A DNA stretch of 64,000 bases, from the NCBI GenBank assembly GCA_015657535.1, contig JADHZB010000915.1:1-64000 (forward strand), given 5' to 3'. Positions 22,612-35,700 of the stretch are shown piece after piece. Positions within the stretch are counted from its first letter, which is position 1. Each line of letters starts with the position of its first letter. The DNA comes from Nephromyces sp. MM_2019 (lineage: Eukaryota; Apicomplexa; Aconoidasida; Nephromycida). The translations under genes and the position numbers were made by a program. The notes under the pieces are model-generated. The model saw only the letters and a list, made by a program, of their open reading frames with translations. It ran no database searches and had not been told where the DNA came from.

Positions 22612-25600
22612 GTGCGTGTCTTTTTAAACCTGAGAAAGAGGGTAATAGCAGGACTCTGTTTTGAGGCTTTATGGTGTTAATTTCAGCTTAGCCCATCTAC
22701 GGTGGTTCAGAATACATTTTTTCAAAGCTGATGCAAAGGAGGATGATGGAGAAGCTTGAAGGGAGATGTGTAAGCTTCGAGGAAAGTGTGAAGCTGACAA
22801 GGTAGTACCGAGGAAGGAGGATGGCTGGGAAGTTGAAGGAAGAGGTGCTAGTTCAGTGAAAGGTAGGGAAGCAGGAAGGGTCGTACCGAGTAAGGATGTG
22901 GAAGCTTGAAGGAAGATGTGAAATCCTGCAGGGAAATATAAAGCTTGAAGGATACTATAAAGGCAGAATACTATAAAAAGTTTGATATTTCTCCCTCTTG
23001 TACTAAAGAATAGTTTGAAATGCTGATAAATCGAATTCACAAGGAGTAGCATGAAGCTACTCTAGAATTGGCATCGCTTGTTCCTCAATATACCACAGCA
23101 GGAGTAATGGATGACGACAAAATAGATGAAGAATCAGGACATCAATGCAGAATTAGTAACTGGTTAGAAGATGCACTGCAGTGGAACTATAATGCGTGCT
23201 AAGGGGACGGTAATATATGCTGTAAATGTAGATACATAGGTATACTAGATTGTAGTGTGTAAGAGAGTAATCTTGGGTATCATATCGATACAGAAATGGA
23301 TATCTCCACTAATTTAAAGAGGTGCAAACGTATATTCTCTTGTAAATAATACGTAATAGGTACTTAGCTAAAGAGATAAATATAAAAGAAGTTTCTACAG
23401 GCTATGTATTTGATGAAAGCATTTCGTGGGTAATCTAAGATCCTTACTAATCGAGAGAACTATACAAAAGAAGTTTTTAGACTTAAAGAGGTTTTGAAAA
23501 AATTGCGCCAACGAATACATAGATTCATAAAAAAATGGTTTTATTTTGAAGGTAGGTCTACGGATGGCAAATTGCCGCGAAAGCAAGTCATTTTTATTAA
23601 AGGGATATCAAGAGCTGACGTTTTAGCTCAGTTTCATTATACTATATAGGATAATTCAATTTCTACACTGAAATTTCCCAAAGCGTACAGCAGTATTTTT
23701 GTAGAGTTACCGACATTTTGGTACAGCCAATGAACTTAAGTTAAAAAAAATAAAGTCAAACCAATGCAGGGAAGTGGGGCTATGGTTTTTAAAGCTTAAG
23801 ACGGAAACGCTATCCTTAAAAGGAGCAATTATTATGTGGGAAAGCTAACTTTTTTAGTGCTGCAATACATCTTGCAGCCATGTGCTAAGCGAAAGACTTC
23901 TTGCATTTTTTAAAGAGAGTGGGAAAATCCTGATATTCATTAGTATCTCTGCACAATGAAAGAATCTTAGAAATTGCCTTTAGTAGAAGAAGTGGTAGTA
24001 CTCGGATATCACCCGGTGAAATTTAGAGTTCTCCCATTGAGTAATAGGATAGCTACCACGCAACACTTTGATAGCACGAGAGATTCTTGTTTCATCAACC
24101 TCTGGAAGACTAGGAGTTTATTGATTTATATTTGATACTCCGTAAAGTGAAGTTCCTGGAGAATCCATCATAAATTGAATTCCGACTTGAGATGAACATG
24201 TGGAGTGTAGGTCTTCAGCGATTACGTGTTTTTTTCAGTCAACAACGATCGATGAAGCGTATAAAATATCAGTCAACACGGGTTAATGAGGCATATCAAA
24301 CATCACATCAGTCAACAAGTTTCAGTGAGCATATATTTTTCCTGTCTCGGACATCAGGTTCCAAAATTACGTGTGCCTAATTGCTGTCAAACTTCCTAAT
24401 TTGAAGTGGAAGCAGGGAGTGTACCGCTACTGAGCAGAAAGGTCTCTTTTTCCTAAATTGGAAATTCGAGACTTGAAACGGTGCAAGCAGCAACGTCCAG
24501 GATTGAGTGCTGGCAATGAAGCATTTATTTTTCAGAAAAGACATCGTGGTCACTTCTTTTCAACATTTTTTCAGTAATTTTAAGCGCAAATATGGTTTAA
24601 TGTTGACTCTTAACGAATATGGCTGATGTTGTTTATAGAATACAAAACAGAAGAGATTATTTTCTTACCACCTATGACGTATCAAAACACAACTTGCATA
24701 AATAAAAATGCATTATTTAAAAGGGTTAAGAACTTTTTTGCGCGCATTTTTCTTATCCACATGATTATTGCACGAAGTAAACAGGAGCACAACTTTTAGG
24801 TGTATGCAAAATAGCACGGTAGTAGTCACAAAAGACGCTCGATCACATATAGCCTCAAATCTCCAAAATCTGCTTCAATTTTACCATCCTAAGACAAAAA
24901 GAGGGGAATATATTGTACTCCATTATGTTTATTATCCTTTTAAGACTCCATTATTCCAGCTATCCTTTAAGTCAATACGAAAGGCCTCCCCATAATGTAG
25001 AAGAATGGCCTACATTTGACCTCTAAACGGTTCGAATTTTCTACAGATAAGATATTACAGGAATATAGCTTGCTTACTTTACCGTTGGACTAAAGGCTTG
25101 TGACAAAACTGGATGCAAAATGGAGCTACTGAGTGCTATCAAAGACTTTGATTGAAGCGTACGCACAACAAATATTTTTAGTCGGCGTCAGAAGCATCCT
25201 ATTCACCGCAGAGAAAGGAATTTAAGCCCTATGGATTCACCTGCAACACTAGCCAAAAACTTTGTATCGCCAGAAAAAAATCGCCTTGTAGGAAGGCACC
25301 CGAGAGAACATTAAAAAAGAGCACGATCAAATAAATCCACTGCCGTTGAGTAAGAAGTAGTCTCAAAAAAAAAGGCAGCTAACGAACATACTTAGTATAA
25401 GCAGGGATATTCTTTACGGGAACAAAACAAAAGGACCTAGTCCAATAGCTTGCACCGCTAAAGATCCAGAATATACGCAACACCAAATTGGAAGCGCACG
25501 CACAAATGCGCTTCTTCCGACGAATTGTCTTTGCTTGCGTATTGTTTTATCTCTAGCTGCAAGACATTGCTCTTCCTAGCGCAGTTTCCACTTCAATAAC

Positions 25601-26761
25601 TTTCTTTGCTGAATGGCTACAACTACCTCAAAGCTGACTGAAGATCAAGCAGATTATTAATATGAACTACCCTCCTTGCAAGGGGGCAGCAGAAAGTTTT
25701 GCGCATGAATGTTGGTGTGCTTACCGAGGCTGATAAATTCGTAGGGTGTATGTACACCAAATTAGTAGCAAAAATGGTGAAATTCGAACTTATTGTGGAA
25801 TATTACTTTCGTTTTTTTGGTGTTGTGTCACATCACAAAAACTCTCTGGAAAGCTTGCAATGTCACCAATATACCCAAAGCGCAGAATCGCGACTGAAGG
25901 CTTCAAATATGACCTTGATACTTCTGCTATAGTCAGGATAGGAGAAATAGGAGGTAATTCTGAACACTTAGCTGCAGAATTTATTAAAAATTCTATTTTT
26001 ACCAGCTTGAATGATTTTACAAGAGAGTATTAATGATACTCTCTGCAGACTAAATGGTGTTTACATACCATGTTTAAGCGCTTCCGTTGAGTTTATGGTA
26101 ATGCGCGCAACTAGAATTTCTATAAAATTTCACCTAGGCTGATCAAGATTGCAAAAACCCAAAGATGGCATTGCAAGCTAAAAGACAATGCGAAAACACA
26201 CAAGACAAAGTCTTTAATCAGGTGGCAAAGCTTTTGGCCTCAGGCAGATAAAATTAGCCGCCTCTCCTTAACTTTCAATAGCTTTAGACCTTCCGTGGTT
26301 GCTAGCAAAATAAAGAGTATTCTAATATATCAATATCTCTTACTTCTTTAACAAGACCTATGATAGTAAAGGTACATAACATACAGACTGCTTTAAAGAC
26401 AAAGCCCTCCTTTTATCGGTACCTTTTGCCGCGCTAAATTTGCACGTTACATTAAAGCTTTAAGAAGTCATAAGAGTTTCGCCGGATAGATTCAAGCACC
26501 TCTTCGAATAAAGTTATTGCCATTGCAATTGGCGAAATAATATTTGATTTTTTTTACCAATATTTAGGGCGCAACGACGCGATTAATTTTTATGGTACAA
26601 ACAAAAGACTAAATAAAAATGCACTGGTATTCTAAAGAGTCGTACGCTTGACGAAAATGTGTTATGCTTTCGTATTTTATTTACCTAAAATTTAATATTA
26701 CCAACCTTTTCCTAATTCAAATCTATTAAACTTCGGTACAGAAACCCTAGTCTAAAATGTG
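22612..26761. other. Intergenic region between two minus-strand genes; CT-rich (transcript strand) leader near 22720-22960
   Basis: This contains the 5' flank of the diflavin reductase gene and the 3' flank of the methyltransferase gene. Positions 22720-22960 are almost purely A/G on + (degenerate GGAAGCTTGAAGGAAGATGTG units), so C/T-rich on the strand upstream of the ATG at 22611. It may be a promoter or a 5' UTR. The rest holds only short frames (up to about 95 codons) with no recognisable motif. Confidence 0.55.
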
Positions 26762-29700
26762 TTACGCTGGTTTAATTGCGTAGCTACTAGTGACAGTGTT
26801 TCGCGGGAGATATCCCTCGATCTCGAGTTGTTTACGGGAATAATGCACCGGAACAAATTCATCTTCCCGGAATTTTAGATTTTTTAATCTTTCAGTAGGT
26901 TTCACCGCATAATAGGCGACTACTGTTCTTCCATACCTTCGATTTCTAAATCCTATCAAATGGCCATCCGCTAATTTCTGAAAAAATCAAAGTGCGCCAA
27001 GAAATTCTGCCTTGAGTCATAGAGTTCAGCATTTGACGCAAGATTTAGAATTCACTGAGAAAGAGAACTGTCAACAATTTGGTACAAGCAAAGAGTTGCA
27101 TTAATAGTCAATAAAACAGAGGCAAGTACCGCAAGGTGGATGAAATCTCAAAGCGGCCGTAAAACCATTAGTTCTATCGCTTCTACAAAGGGCAAGCTGC
27201 TAAATTATAACTTAAAATGTATCGCATCGTCAAACGAAATACGTGGAAATGGTAGTTCAGATATTTTTTTATTTGAAAATATTAAAAATAAAAAAAATTA
27301 CAGCAAAACTCTTATCAGATTGTCTATTATCTTGACATTGCTTTAAATCTCGTCTTTCTTTCAAAGCCTATTAATTCAACTAAGCTTATAATTCTTTTTA
27401 AACTTTCTTTTAATAAAAATTGTAGCCACCATGTAACCCTGCCAATACTCATCACCTTGTATGTGAAATGCTCGCATAGCACTCTGGGACTAATTCCATG
27501 AGAAAAAACTACCACAAATAATTCTTCATAATAACACGACATCAACAGAGGGAAAATCTTCAAAAAAAAGGGCATAAATCAAATTTTTCAAAATTAAGCT
27601 AAACCTGAGGTAAGGTGCCAATTTCTTTAGGGTATTCAATAACTATGATGGTGTCCTCAGCAATTAATGGACTCTGTGAGAGTGTCTAAAAGTTAAAAAA
27701 AAGGAGAACATTCCCAAATTCGCTCACTAACAGAAGAGAATATTTTTGCCAAGTAAACATAGAAATACAGCTTCTAGCTTGAGCTGCGTAATTTTATCGA
27801 AAAAACAAAATACCCAGAAACATTTCCTTTTTGCAAAAATTGAAATGCCTAAAAAAATGATCCACTGTTTTGAACGAATTCATGATATATTGCAGCAAAT
27901 ATTCTTTTAAAAATTAAGTAAAGCAAAGCTATCATTCAAAATAGTGAAGGCGCAAGCAGTGATGCCGTGCGTTAAAGTGAAGGCGTAAGCAGCGATTGTA
28001 TGTGTTAAAGTGAAGGTGTAGTCCTACAAGTATATCAAATTAACCTTGAATGACCAAGACCTCAAAGCAAGGGTATTCACACCGTGCACCAAGCCGTTAC
28101 AGACAATGGGAAAGACAAGCTTGCAGATGCAAAGAACTTACCGCGGAGATGCATTGCGCCTTAAAGTTTTGCTGGAGATTCTAGCAACTCATGTAATTTG
28201 GGTATAATTAACATTTTCAATAGCAAATGTGGAAAAATCCCCCAGGAACCAGTAAAACCAAAATGAAAATTAAAAATGCACACACACGCAGGAGCTCATA
28301 GTTGAAGCAACATATGGAAAAAACACACGTAATAGATACTAGGTAGCACAACACTTTTAAAGTGACTAGTATGCATAAAATTTTCTCACTAGGAAAAATA
28401 TCCTCACATCCTCATATGCGCACAGCAGACTGAAGTACTTACATTCTTATATATAGTATCGTCATGATATAGGGGTATTCCTGATTTACTGATACTCTCA
28501 AACGCTCTCACTCTCATATAATCACAGCCTTGTATCCTCACAAACTCACGCCCTTATATCCTCACATTCACGCATGAAGTATTCACAGGAACTTACATTA
28601 ATCAGTTTGCTATACACCACCTTTTCATAAGGGGGGCAAACGAAGATCACACTGTAGTGACCTGCGATAGAAAATCTTCCCGGAGACGCCAACACTTCCT
28701 AAAAAATCCATTAAAGTAGACAAAAAAGCCCAATTAAACTAAACATTTGATGAGAGCAAAAAATTCACAAGAAGCAAATAGACCTTTCAGGTGAGTATGT
28801 GTGGTTGCTGTGTGCGTGCTACCCCTGTGCTATCCCACAACCTATTATCAAGAGAATTGCGTAGAAAAAAAAATCCCGACAATATCCAGGACCGCAACCA
28901 CACGATAAAACATTTAAATACAGTTTCCTGCTTCATATTTTACCGCAAAAACAACGTATACTTAGATATCCTTGAAATCTATTATGATGTAGGCCAATCA
29001 CTTTAGCATTCACCTAATAGTCCACCAGTAGCTAGAACAGCGACAACATGCTGATGGACCAAAATTAAGCAAAATAGAGCTTGTGTGGCACCGCACTCAA
29101 AATTCAGCAAAAATTCAAAATCAGCAGCTTCCGTCGCATTCATAAGATTTTTTACTGCTCCCCAAAACACTCTTTCCAACGCATTTGCAGTTTCATCTAT
29201 AAACTTGTAAAACATTGAAAATAGAAATCGTCAAACCAATTTTTGACCAACTACAATCAGTTTTTTTATTGTGTACGTGTGTTTTTTGATTGCGCAGGGT
29301 GAAGACATGTGTGCTAGTGACCTATTGCCCTAATGGTGGGGGTCGTCGAGTAAACGAGCCACTTTTAAGATTTCAAATAGCTACAATAAAAATATAGAAA
29401 ATCCACAAGATATTCATCCTGATAATCAAAAGAAATTCAAAATTTTATTATCTTGAATACCCGATACTGAAGAAATTTGAAGAATTAAAGCTGCCCTTGC
29501 GCATGACAAGCAAAGTGGCTCTACTTGCGAAATAGAGGGCGAATAATCACAAAATCCGATACACTAAATAGACATGATTCACTGAATACATCAAAGTATG
29601 GATTCAGCAACACCGAAAAGCATGACATTCATAGGCAGTGAGTTGGAACATTTCCCTAAATAAAAAACGTCATTGCTCGATTTAACAAAAACCTAGCTAA

Positions 29701-32700
29701 CTGCCAATTAACGCACACAAATTTGGCGTTGATAGGTTCTCTGGTTAAGATTTATTTCGCTTCCAAAAAGGTATGCAATAGCTCAACATTAGAGTAAAAA
29801 CTAGAGTAGCTACATTATTTTTAGGATAACTTAAATTTGTAGAAAAGTAGAGGTTAAAGCTTTGATTTTAGATCGATACAAAACTTCAAGTCTAGGAAAA
29901 ACTCATATTAACACACTAGGACTGTACATGCCAGAAAAATTGATAAAAAGCAGCAAATGAGAATTTTCAACAATCCCATACTGCAATACAAGAGAAGCTT
30001 TGAAAGATAAAGTGCTGCCCACACATCGACACATTCCCAGTCCACACACACATGTAGAGATTCTCAGTCCACGCACACACTTCCAGTCCACACACACTTC
30101 CAGTAAGATTTATATCAATCACAGTTCCAGCAAAAAAAGCGAAATCATGCATGTTCATCGCTCAGTAAGCTGAATACCCCGTTACCTCAGCAGCAGCACG
30201 CAGAATACGAGCTTTCTCAAACATTTTGCAGCGACCTAGGTTGTAGCCAATAACCTAACAAACAAAAAGCATCACACATTCATTAGCTCAATTTTCTATA
30301 AATTTTATAACACAAAAGTCTAAATGATTCCACATGACTTGAAATCACTTCTAAATCTGAGTTCATCATAGTCCAACCTACAAGATTTCGCAAGCGTACA
30401 CAGACACAAAGCAATTAAAACATCATAAAAACACTTTAAACTCTGTGGAATTTAGGCATATAACTTTACTCCATTTCTGCACTACAAATACCAAAGAATA
30501 GCAACTTTTCATCGCTAAAATAATGAAGAAAAAGCTAAATAAAAGGCTAAAAAATAAAAACTCGAAGTTGAAGGCTTTAGAAAAACATATAGCCTGCTAA
30601 CTTCACAGCAGGCCCTCGAAATGTCGACAAACGTTACGTGCTGGAAACCACGCGATAGAGCTTCTATTCCGACAGAACCTGTTCCACTATAAAGATCTAG
30701 AACTCTGGAGAGGAGAGAAAAGTGTGTCTTACACATCATTTTGGAGGTAAACGTCTTAAGAGCTAATAAAAATTGGTGTAAAAGAAAACATGTTATGAGA
30801 TGCTGCGAAGCACTACACATACACTTGTTCATTTTTAGTTGCATCTTCACGTTTCGCAAACTTTTTCATCTTCAGCCGCTTTTTCCTAGCTTTATATAGT
30901 CACTTGAAGCTCCTCTTAGCTTATTCTTTGATCTTAAAAATGGCAAAGCGGAAAAAAAAAACTTCTTCAAGCAAAAATAAGGAATTTTAGGCTGCCAGCA
31001 GCCTTTAAGAATAGTGCGCGTATAATATGAAGCAAAATCGGTCGAAAAACCCAAGTTTAAAGCATCAAATTACACTGTAGAGTTCTTACAAGAGCACTTA
31101 CCCCCACCAACAATTTTTTCCTTAAAGCAGACCTCAGCAATATCAACTACGTATTCTTCTAACATATATATGCACCGAAAATATTAGAGCACCCACCAAA
31201 TTCAGTCAAAATAACAACCTTTATACAAGAAGCAGCCAGTTATTTTATAATGCAAAAGCTTCAAATCTAGTGTGTGTGTGTGTGTGTGCGAGCTGAGCCA
31301 GATAAGCCCAAATAACAGGCAAGTTGGCAAAAACAGTAAGATTTTTGCATCAGCAAATTCAAATAGCTTCTCATATTGCATTCTGTAGGAAGAATTTTTC
31401 ACAGGAAAATGAAAAGAGAAATATCAAATACTTGTAAGGGATTTTAAAGATATTTTTAAACACTTTTTCCTCGCATAAAGGCTAATACACGAGTGAAACA
31501 GCCGTTGTTCAAGCTGCCACCAGCGGTAGCGAACTTTTACCCTAAAACCGCCCAGAATTCACTGATCTAAAGACATAAGTTATAGCCTAGAGTCTAGGGC
31601 ATAAGCACACACTACTTTTGAAAAGGCAAAAACCAAAAATGCTAAGCAGAGTTTAACGCTTAGCAGGGCTAAAAAGTGCCAAGCTTTTTCTTAATTTTGC
31701 AAAATCTGTGCATGTGTGCGTGGATTCACTTGTGGAATACCCAATTTCTTCAAATAAAACGAATTCCTCATCAGAAGCTACCGAAATTCTCAATTTTTCA
31801 GACTTTATTACGAAGAAGTGGTAAAACACGCAGAACACACATTCCTTATGGAAGGAACGCCTTAAATTAATCGCAAATCATGAAAATAATTTGCCATGTT
31901 TTCATCTTCAAAATCATCGATTTTCCTCAAATTCTTTACGCAAACAGCGGAATATGTAGGAAACCTTTCTCCTACAGATTAAATATATAGAAAAAAGCAA
32001 AGACTTAATACGTCATATCGCTCAATTTCACTTTATTGAAGATAAAAAATTAACAGAAGAAGGCTGTTATTTTCTGCAGTTTTACCTTAGAATTCGCAAT
32101 TTCTTAATAATGTGAGTTTCATTCCATATACAGAGATTCGGAGTAGAAATGGCATTTATTGCGTGGAAAAAATTCAAGAGATTTTAAGAGAATAAAATAA
32201 TAAAAAGCACATCTTCCAGAAGGAGTAGATTCTGTCGGTGACGAGAAAAGATTTCCACATTCACGGAGATACCCAAGTTGCGCTAGATTAGAGAAACCGA
32301 TAACTTAGACGAAACAAAAGCTATATATGCTAATTTCCTTGTACCGATAGTGGAGAGTTTACTATATCATAAAAACTCTTTAGTTTTCTTCAATTCATAG
32401 TAGGATTGCAGCAGTGTACGCGTATATAATATGAACGCGGAATAAGATTATTGGGCATTATAAACATCTTAAATTGGCAGCTTGCACTTTGAGCCGATAA
32501 AAAAAACAAATTTGTGTCTTGGAAGTTTTCTCAGCGTGTTTTGATGTTTTTGTCACTGTGTGTGTTGGTGTTCTTGTCACTGTGTGTTTTGGCGTTTTTT
32601 TCAGTATATCTTCGAAGTTTTATCAATGTGTGTCGACATTTTATCCTTGTGCATATCTGTGTGTGTATCTGACCGTGTAAGTGATTCCATTCATCAAAAC

Positions 32701-35700
32701 AAGACACATTCTACAAGACTGTGTGCCTATTCGCTACCTAGATATTACGAGACTTTATATCCTAAGATATGCACTATAAGCTCCACAAGAGGCTAAAAAT
32801 AATAGACGCTTAAAACCTGCTTCAAAGGCAGTAAATATTGGTTAATAACAGGATTTTTGAACAGTAATATGTTGAGGCGGTTAAACGCTAGTGTTCCTTT
32901 CATTTAATAAATTAATATGCACGCAAAGGAAACCCCCATTCGCAGGTTACACCCAATCTAACCGCCAGCTACAAGTTACTGGCCATCTTTCATTGGTTTT
33001 CTCATCTATAAGCCGATTACATGTATCTTAATGGTTTAAGCCGCTTAATTACTACGGAGCACACGTTTTCTAGGCTCTTCAAACTCTAAAACCTAGACTC
33101 ATTAATCAACCATCAATCTCATACCCAATCACCTTTAGCATCTTTCAAGCATCGCAAGGTAACTGGATGTTCTCAGCTTCAAAGGAATTAACAATAGATT
33201 TCAACGACATGCACACATGAGTCTGTGATCACACAAACACACACACATACAAGTGTGTTAATGCTAATACACTCAAACATTTGAGAGGGAGTATACTGAA
33301 TTATAAAGTTAAAATACATTTTCATATATTACTAGTACTAAACAAAGCATAAATTTCTAAACTGTCGGTGCAAAAAGCTATATAAAAGCATTGAAAGTGC
33401 TCACTCTACAACTATCAAGCAACTTTTCAACTTTTAGAGCGTCTAAAACCCACCTAGCGTCTTTAAGATTTGCTAGGCCTTCAATGCTCCTCAACGTAGA
33501 GAATACTGCTTCCTTAACCTGTTAGCACACACAGTGACCCAGCAGCCGAAGTGGCAACAAAAGCATCATTTAAAGGTTTAATACTTATCATTTTTTATTT
33601 AGAAAATATCATCATAAATATGATATTCTCTTATAGCTATTTTATCCTCTAAGTAATTTTCAATACTATTAGTAGTAGTGATAATAGTAGCACTCCTGGA
33701 TAGACCATTGCAGCCGAGCAAAATACTCTAAAAGATAGAGTTATGATGGAAATTTCCAGCAAAACGAAACTAAAAATACACACAACATCACTATGACTAG
33801 CAAGTATTAATATCACATTTAAATTCTAACTAGTAATTTGAAATGCACTTTATCACCACAGCAATTCGCAGGAACAAGCCCTAAATACGGCAAATTTTGC
33901 AGCATTTTCAAGAACAGAAAAGTTGAAAAACACAGACTAAGCGAGAAAACAGAGATTTTGCAAAAACGAAGGAAATATTCCAAAAAATTCAAACTAAAAA
34001 TGCCTTGCAGACGCTTTTGTTTCAATTTTCACCGACGCAACAAAACAAACGAAATTATCGACTCAATCTCCCCTAGACAGTGCAGAGTTTATAACAAAAA
34101 AGTAAGATTTTGAAAACTAGAAAATTTGAGTAGCACATCAAGCAACAGACTAAACTAAGAAAAGTCAAATATAAGCTATCAACTCGTATTTTTCCAGCGT
34201 TTTAGAGTACCTTTCCCATCATGGGCCTCATATCAATCGGTACCGAAGCCAGCTTCCTACCCTTGCATGAGCCACCCGCAACGGATAAATACATGTTTTT
34301 TCGCTTGAAGATTTCACCCTTTTTCAGATTATCTATTTTTCGTGAAAAGAAGAGAGAAATTGATTTATTTACCTTTTTTTTGAGCAGCGATAATAGGAAA
34401 AAATCAAACTTTCTATATAACTGAGGTATCTACTATTTCGTGGAGTGTACATACACATTTTCACTGGTGATTTAAGCTCGAAAGCATGATTATCCTTGCT
34501 AATAGTATTATAGCAGCAGCAGCGTCTCAGTATTTAAAATTTGTTGATACAAATTCTCTGATTTGCTGATAAATTAAGATATCTACATTAACGGGTTACT
34601 TGCACTATCCAGAATTTATTATCTTCATGGTGCAAAAATGAATACAATTGGAAGTGGAAAAAGAGCTAAAAGCGTTATATCTTCCGAGTCTTTTCGGCTT
34701 GTGTGAGTGCAGTTGCGTGTGTGTGTGTTTGTCACTTGCTTTTAAATTTTACGCGAAGTCGTTTATACTAACTAATTAAAACTCTCCTACATATTTTTTG
34801 ATTCCTTGCTTTATCAAAAAACCATTTTATTTATAAAAAAATACTATATACCAAGAAATATCATCCGGAATAGTTTTAATACTCATCAACTTAGTAATCG
34901 AAGAAAACCTATTTTTCTCGATTTAAATCTCTCCAGATCACAATAAAAAATCAAAGAAGCAGATTGACTCGCTTTGAAGATTGCCAAAAGATTTCCTTGA
35001 AGAGACAAATAATACTGGCAAAAGCGAGTCGGCTCAACTCGAGATTCCTACCAGCAAAAAAGGCTTGCTTAGCTGCTCAATCTTAAGAGCGAAAACTTCC
35101 TTCTTCAAGATTAACCAAAAATTCATCAGAGAATAATCACTAACAAGAGCCACAACACACGAACAAACACCCGCCATCAGCTTCCTTAGCTCAGTAACTA
35201 AGGTGCATCAAAAAGGCGATCGTAACCGTAAAACCAAAAATCGTTAAAGAAAAAGCTACAAGCGCGTAGGAGACCTCAGAAAAGCAATATTATATGCAAT
35301 ATATAGGTAAGAACGAAGAGAATACTGTTTGGAGTCGATTGAGATATAAGAGCCTAATTTTAATGCATCAGGGTTTCTATGTCTTCCGGTCGGAACATTG
35401 ATGAGTATTATTGCATGGAAAGCAATCTATAAATAGTAATTACTGAAGTTAACAAGGCTCTTCAATCCTGTAAATGAGGCGGTTTCAAGGCTATCTACAT
35501 CAGGCAAAACTCTAGGGGGAATGTCCAGAGGTAAATCAGGGATTCCTTCGTTATCTCTGATTTATAAGTATAGCGAAATCAAATTTTTTTCTCTTCCATT
35601 CTCGCAAACACAGCGAAATAATATGCCAATAAACTAGCAATTTTGAAGGAAGTGCATGCAATTCAAATCGAGGATTTACTTGATATAAAAAACTTGATGA

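Noticed and set aside
28662..28698. Longer exon 10 of the methyltransferase reading EVLASPGRFSIAG
   Set aside because: The TTTTTTAG acceptor is good and the frame is open, but its phase does not match the preceding exon's donor at 29092; the shorter form at 28661 does. It could be a variant.
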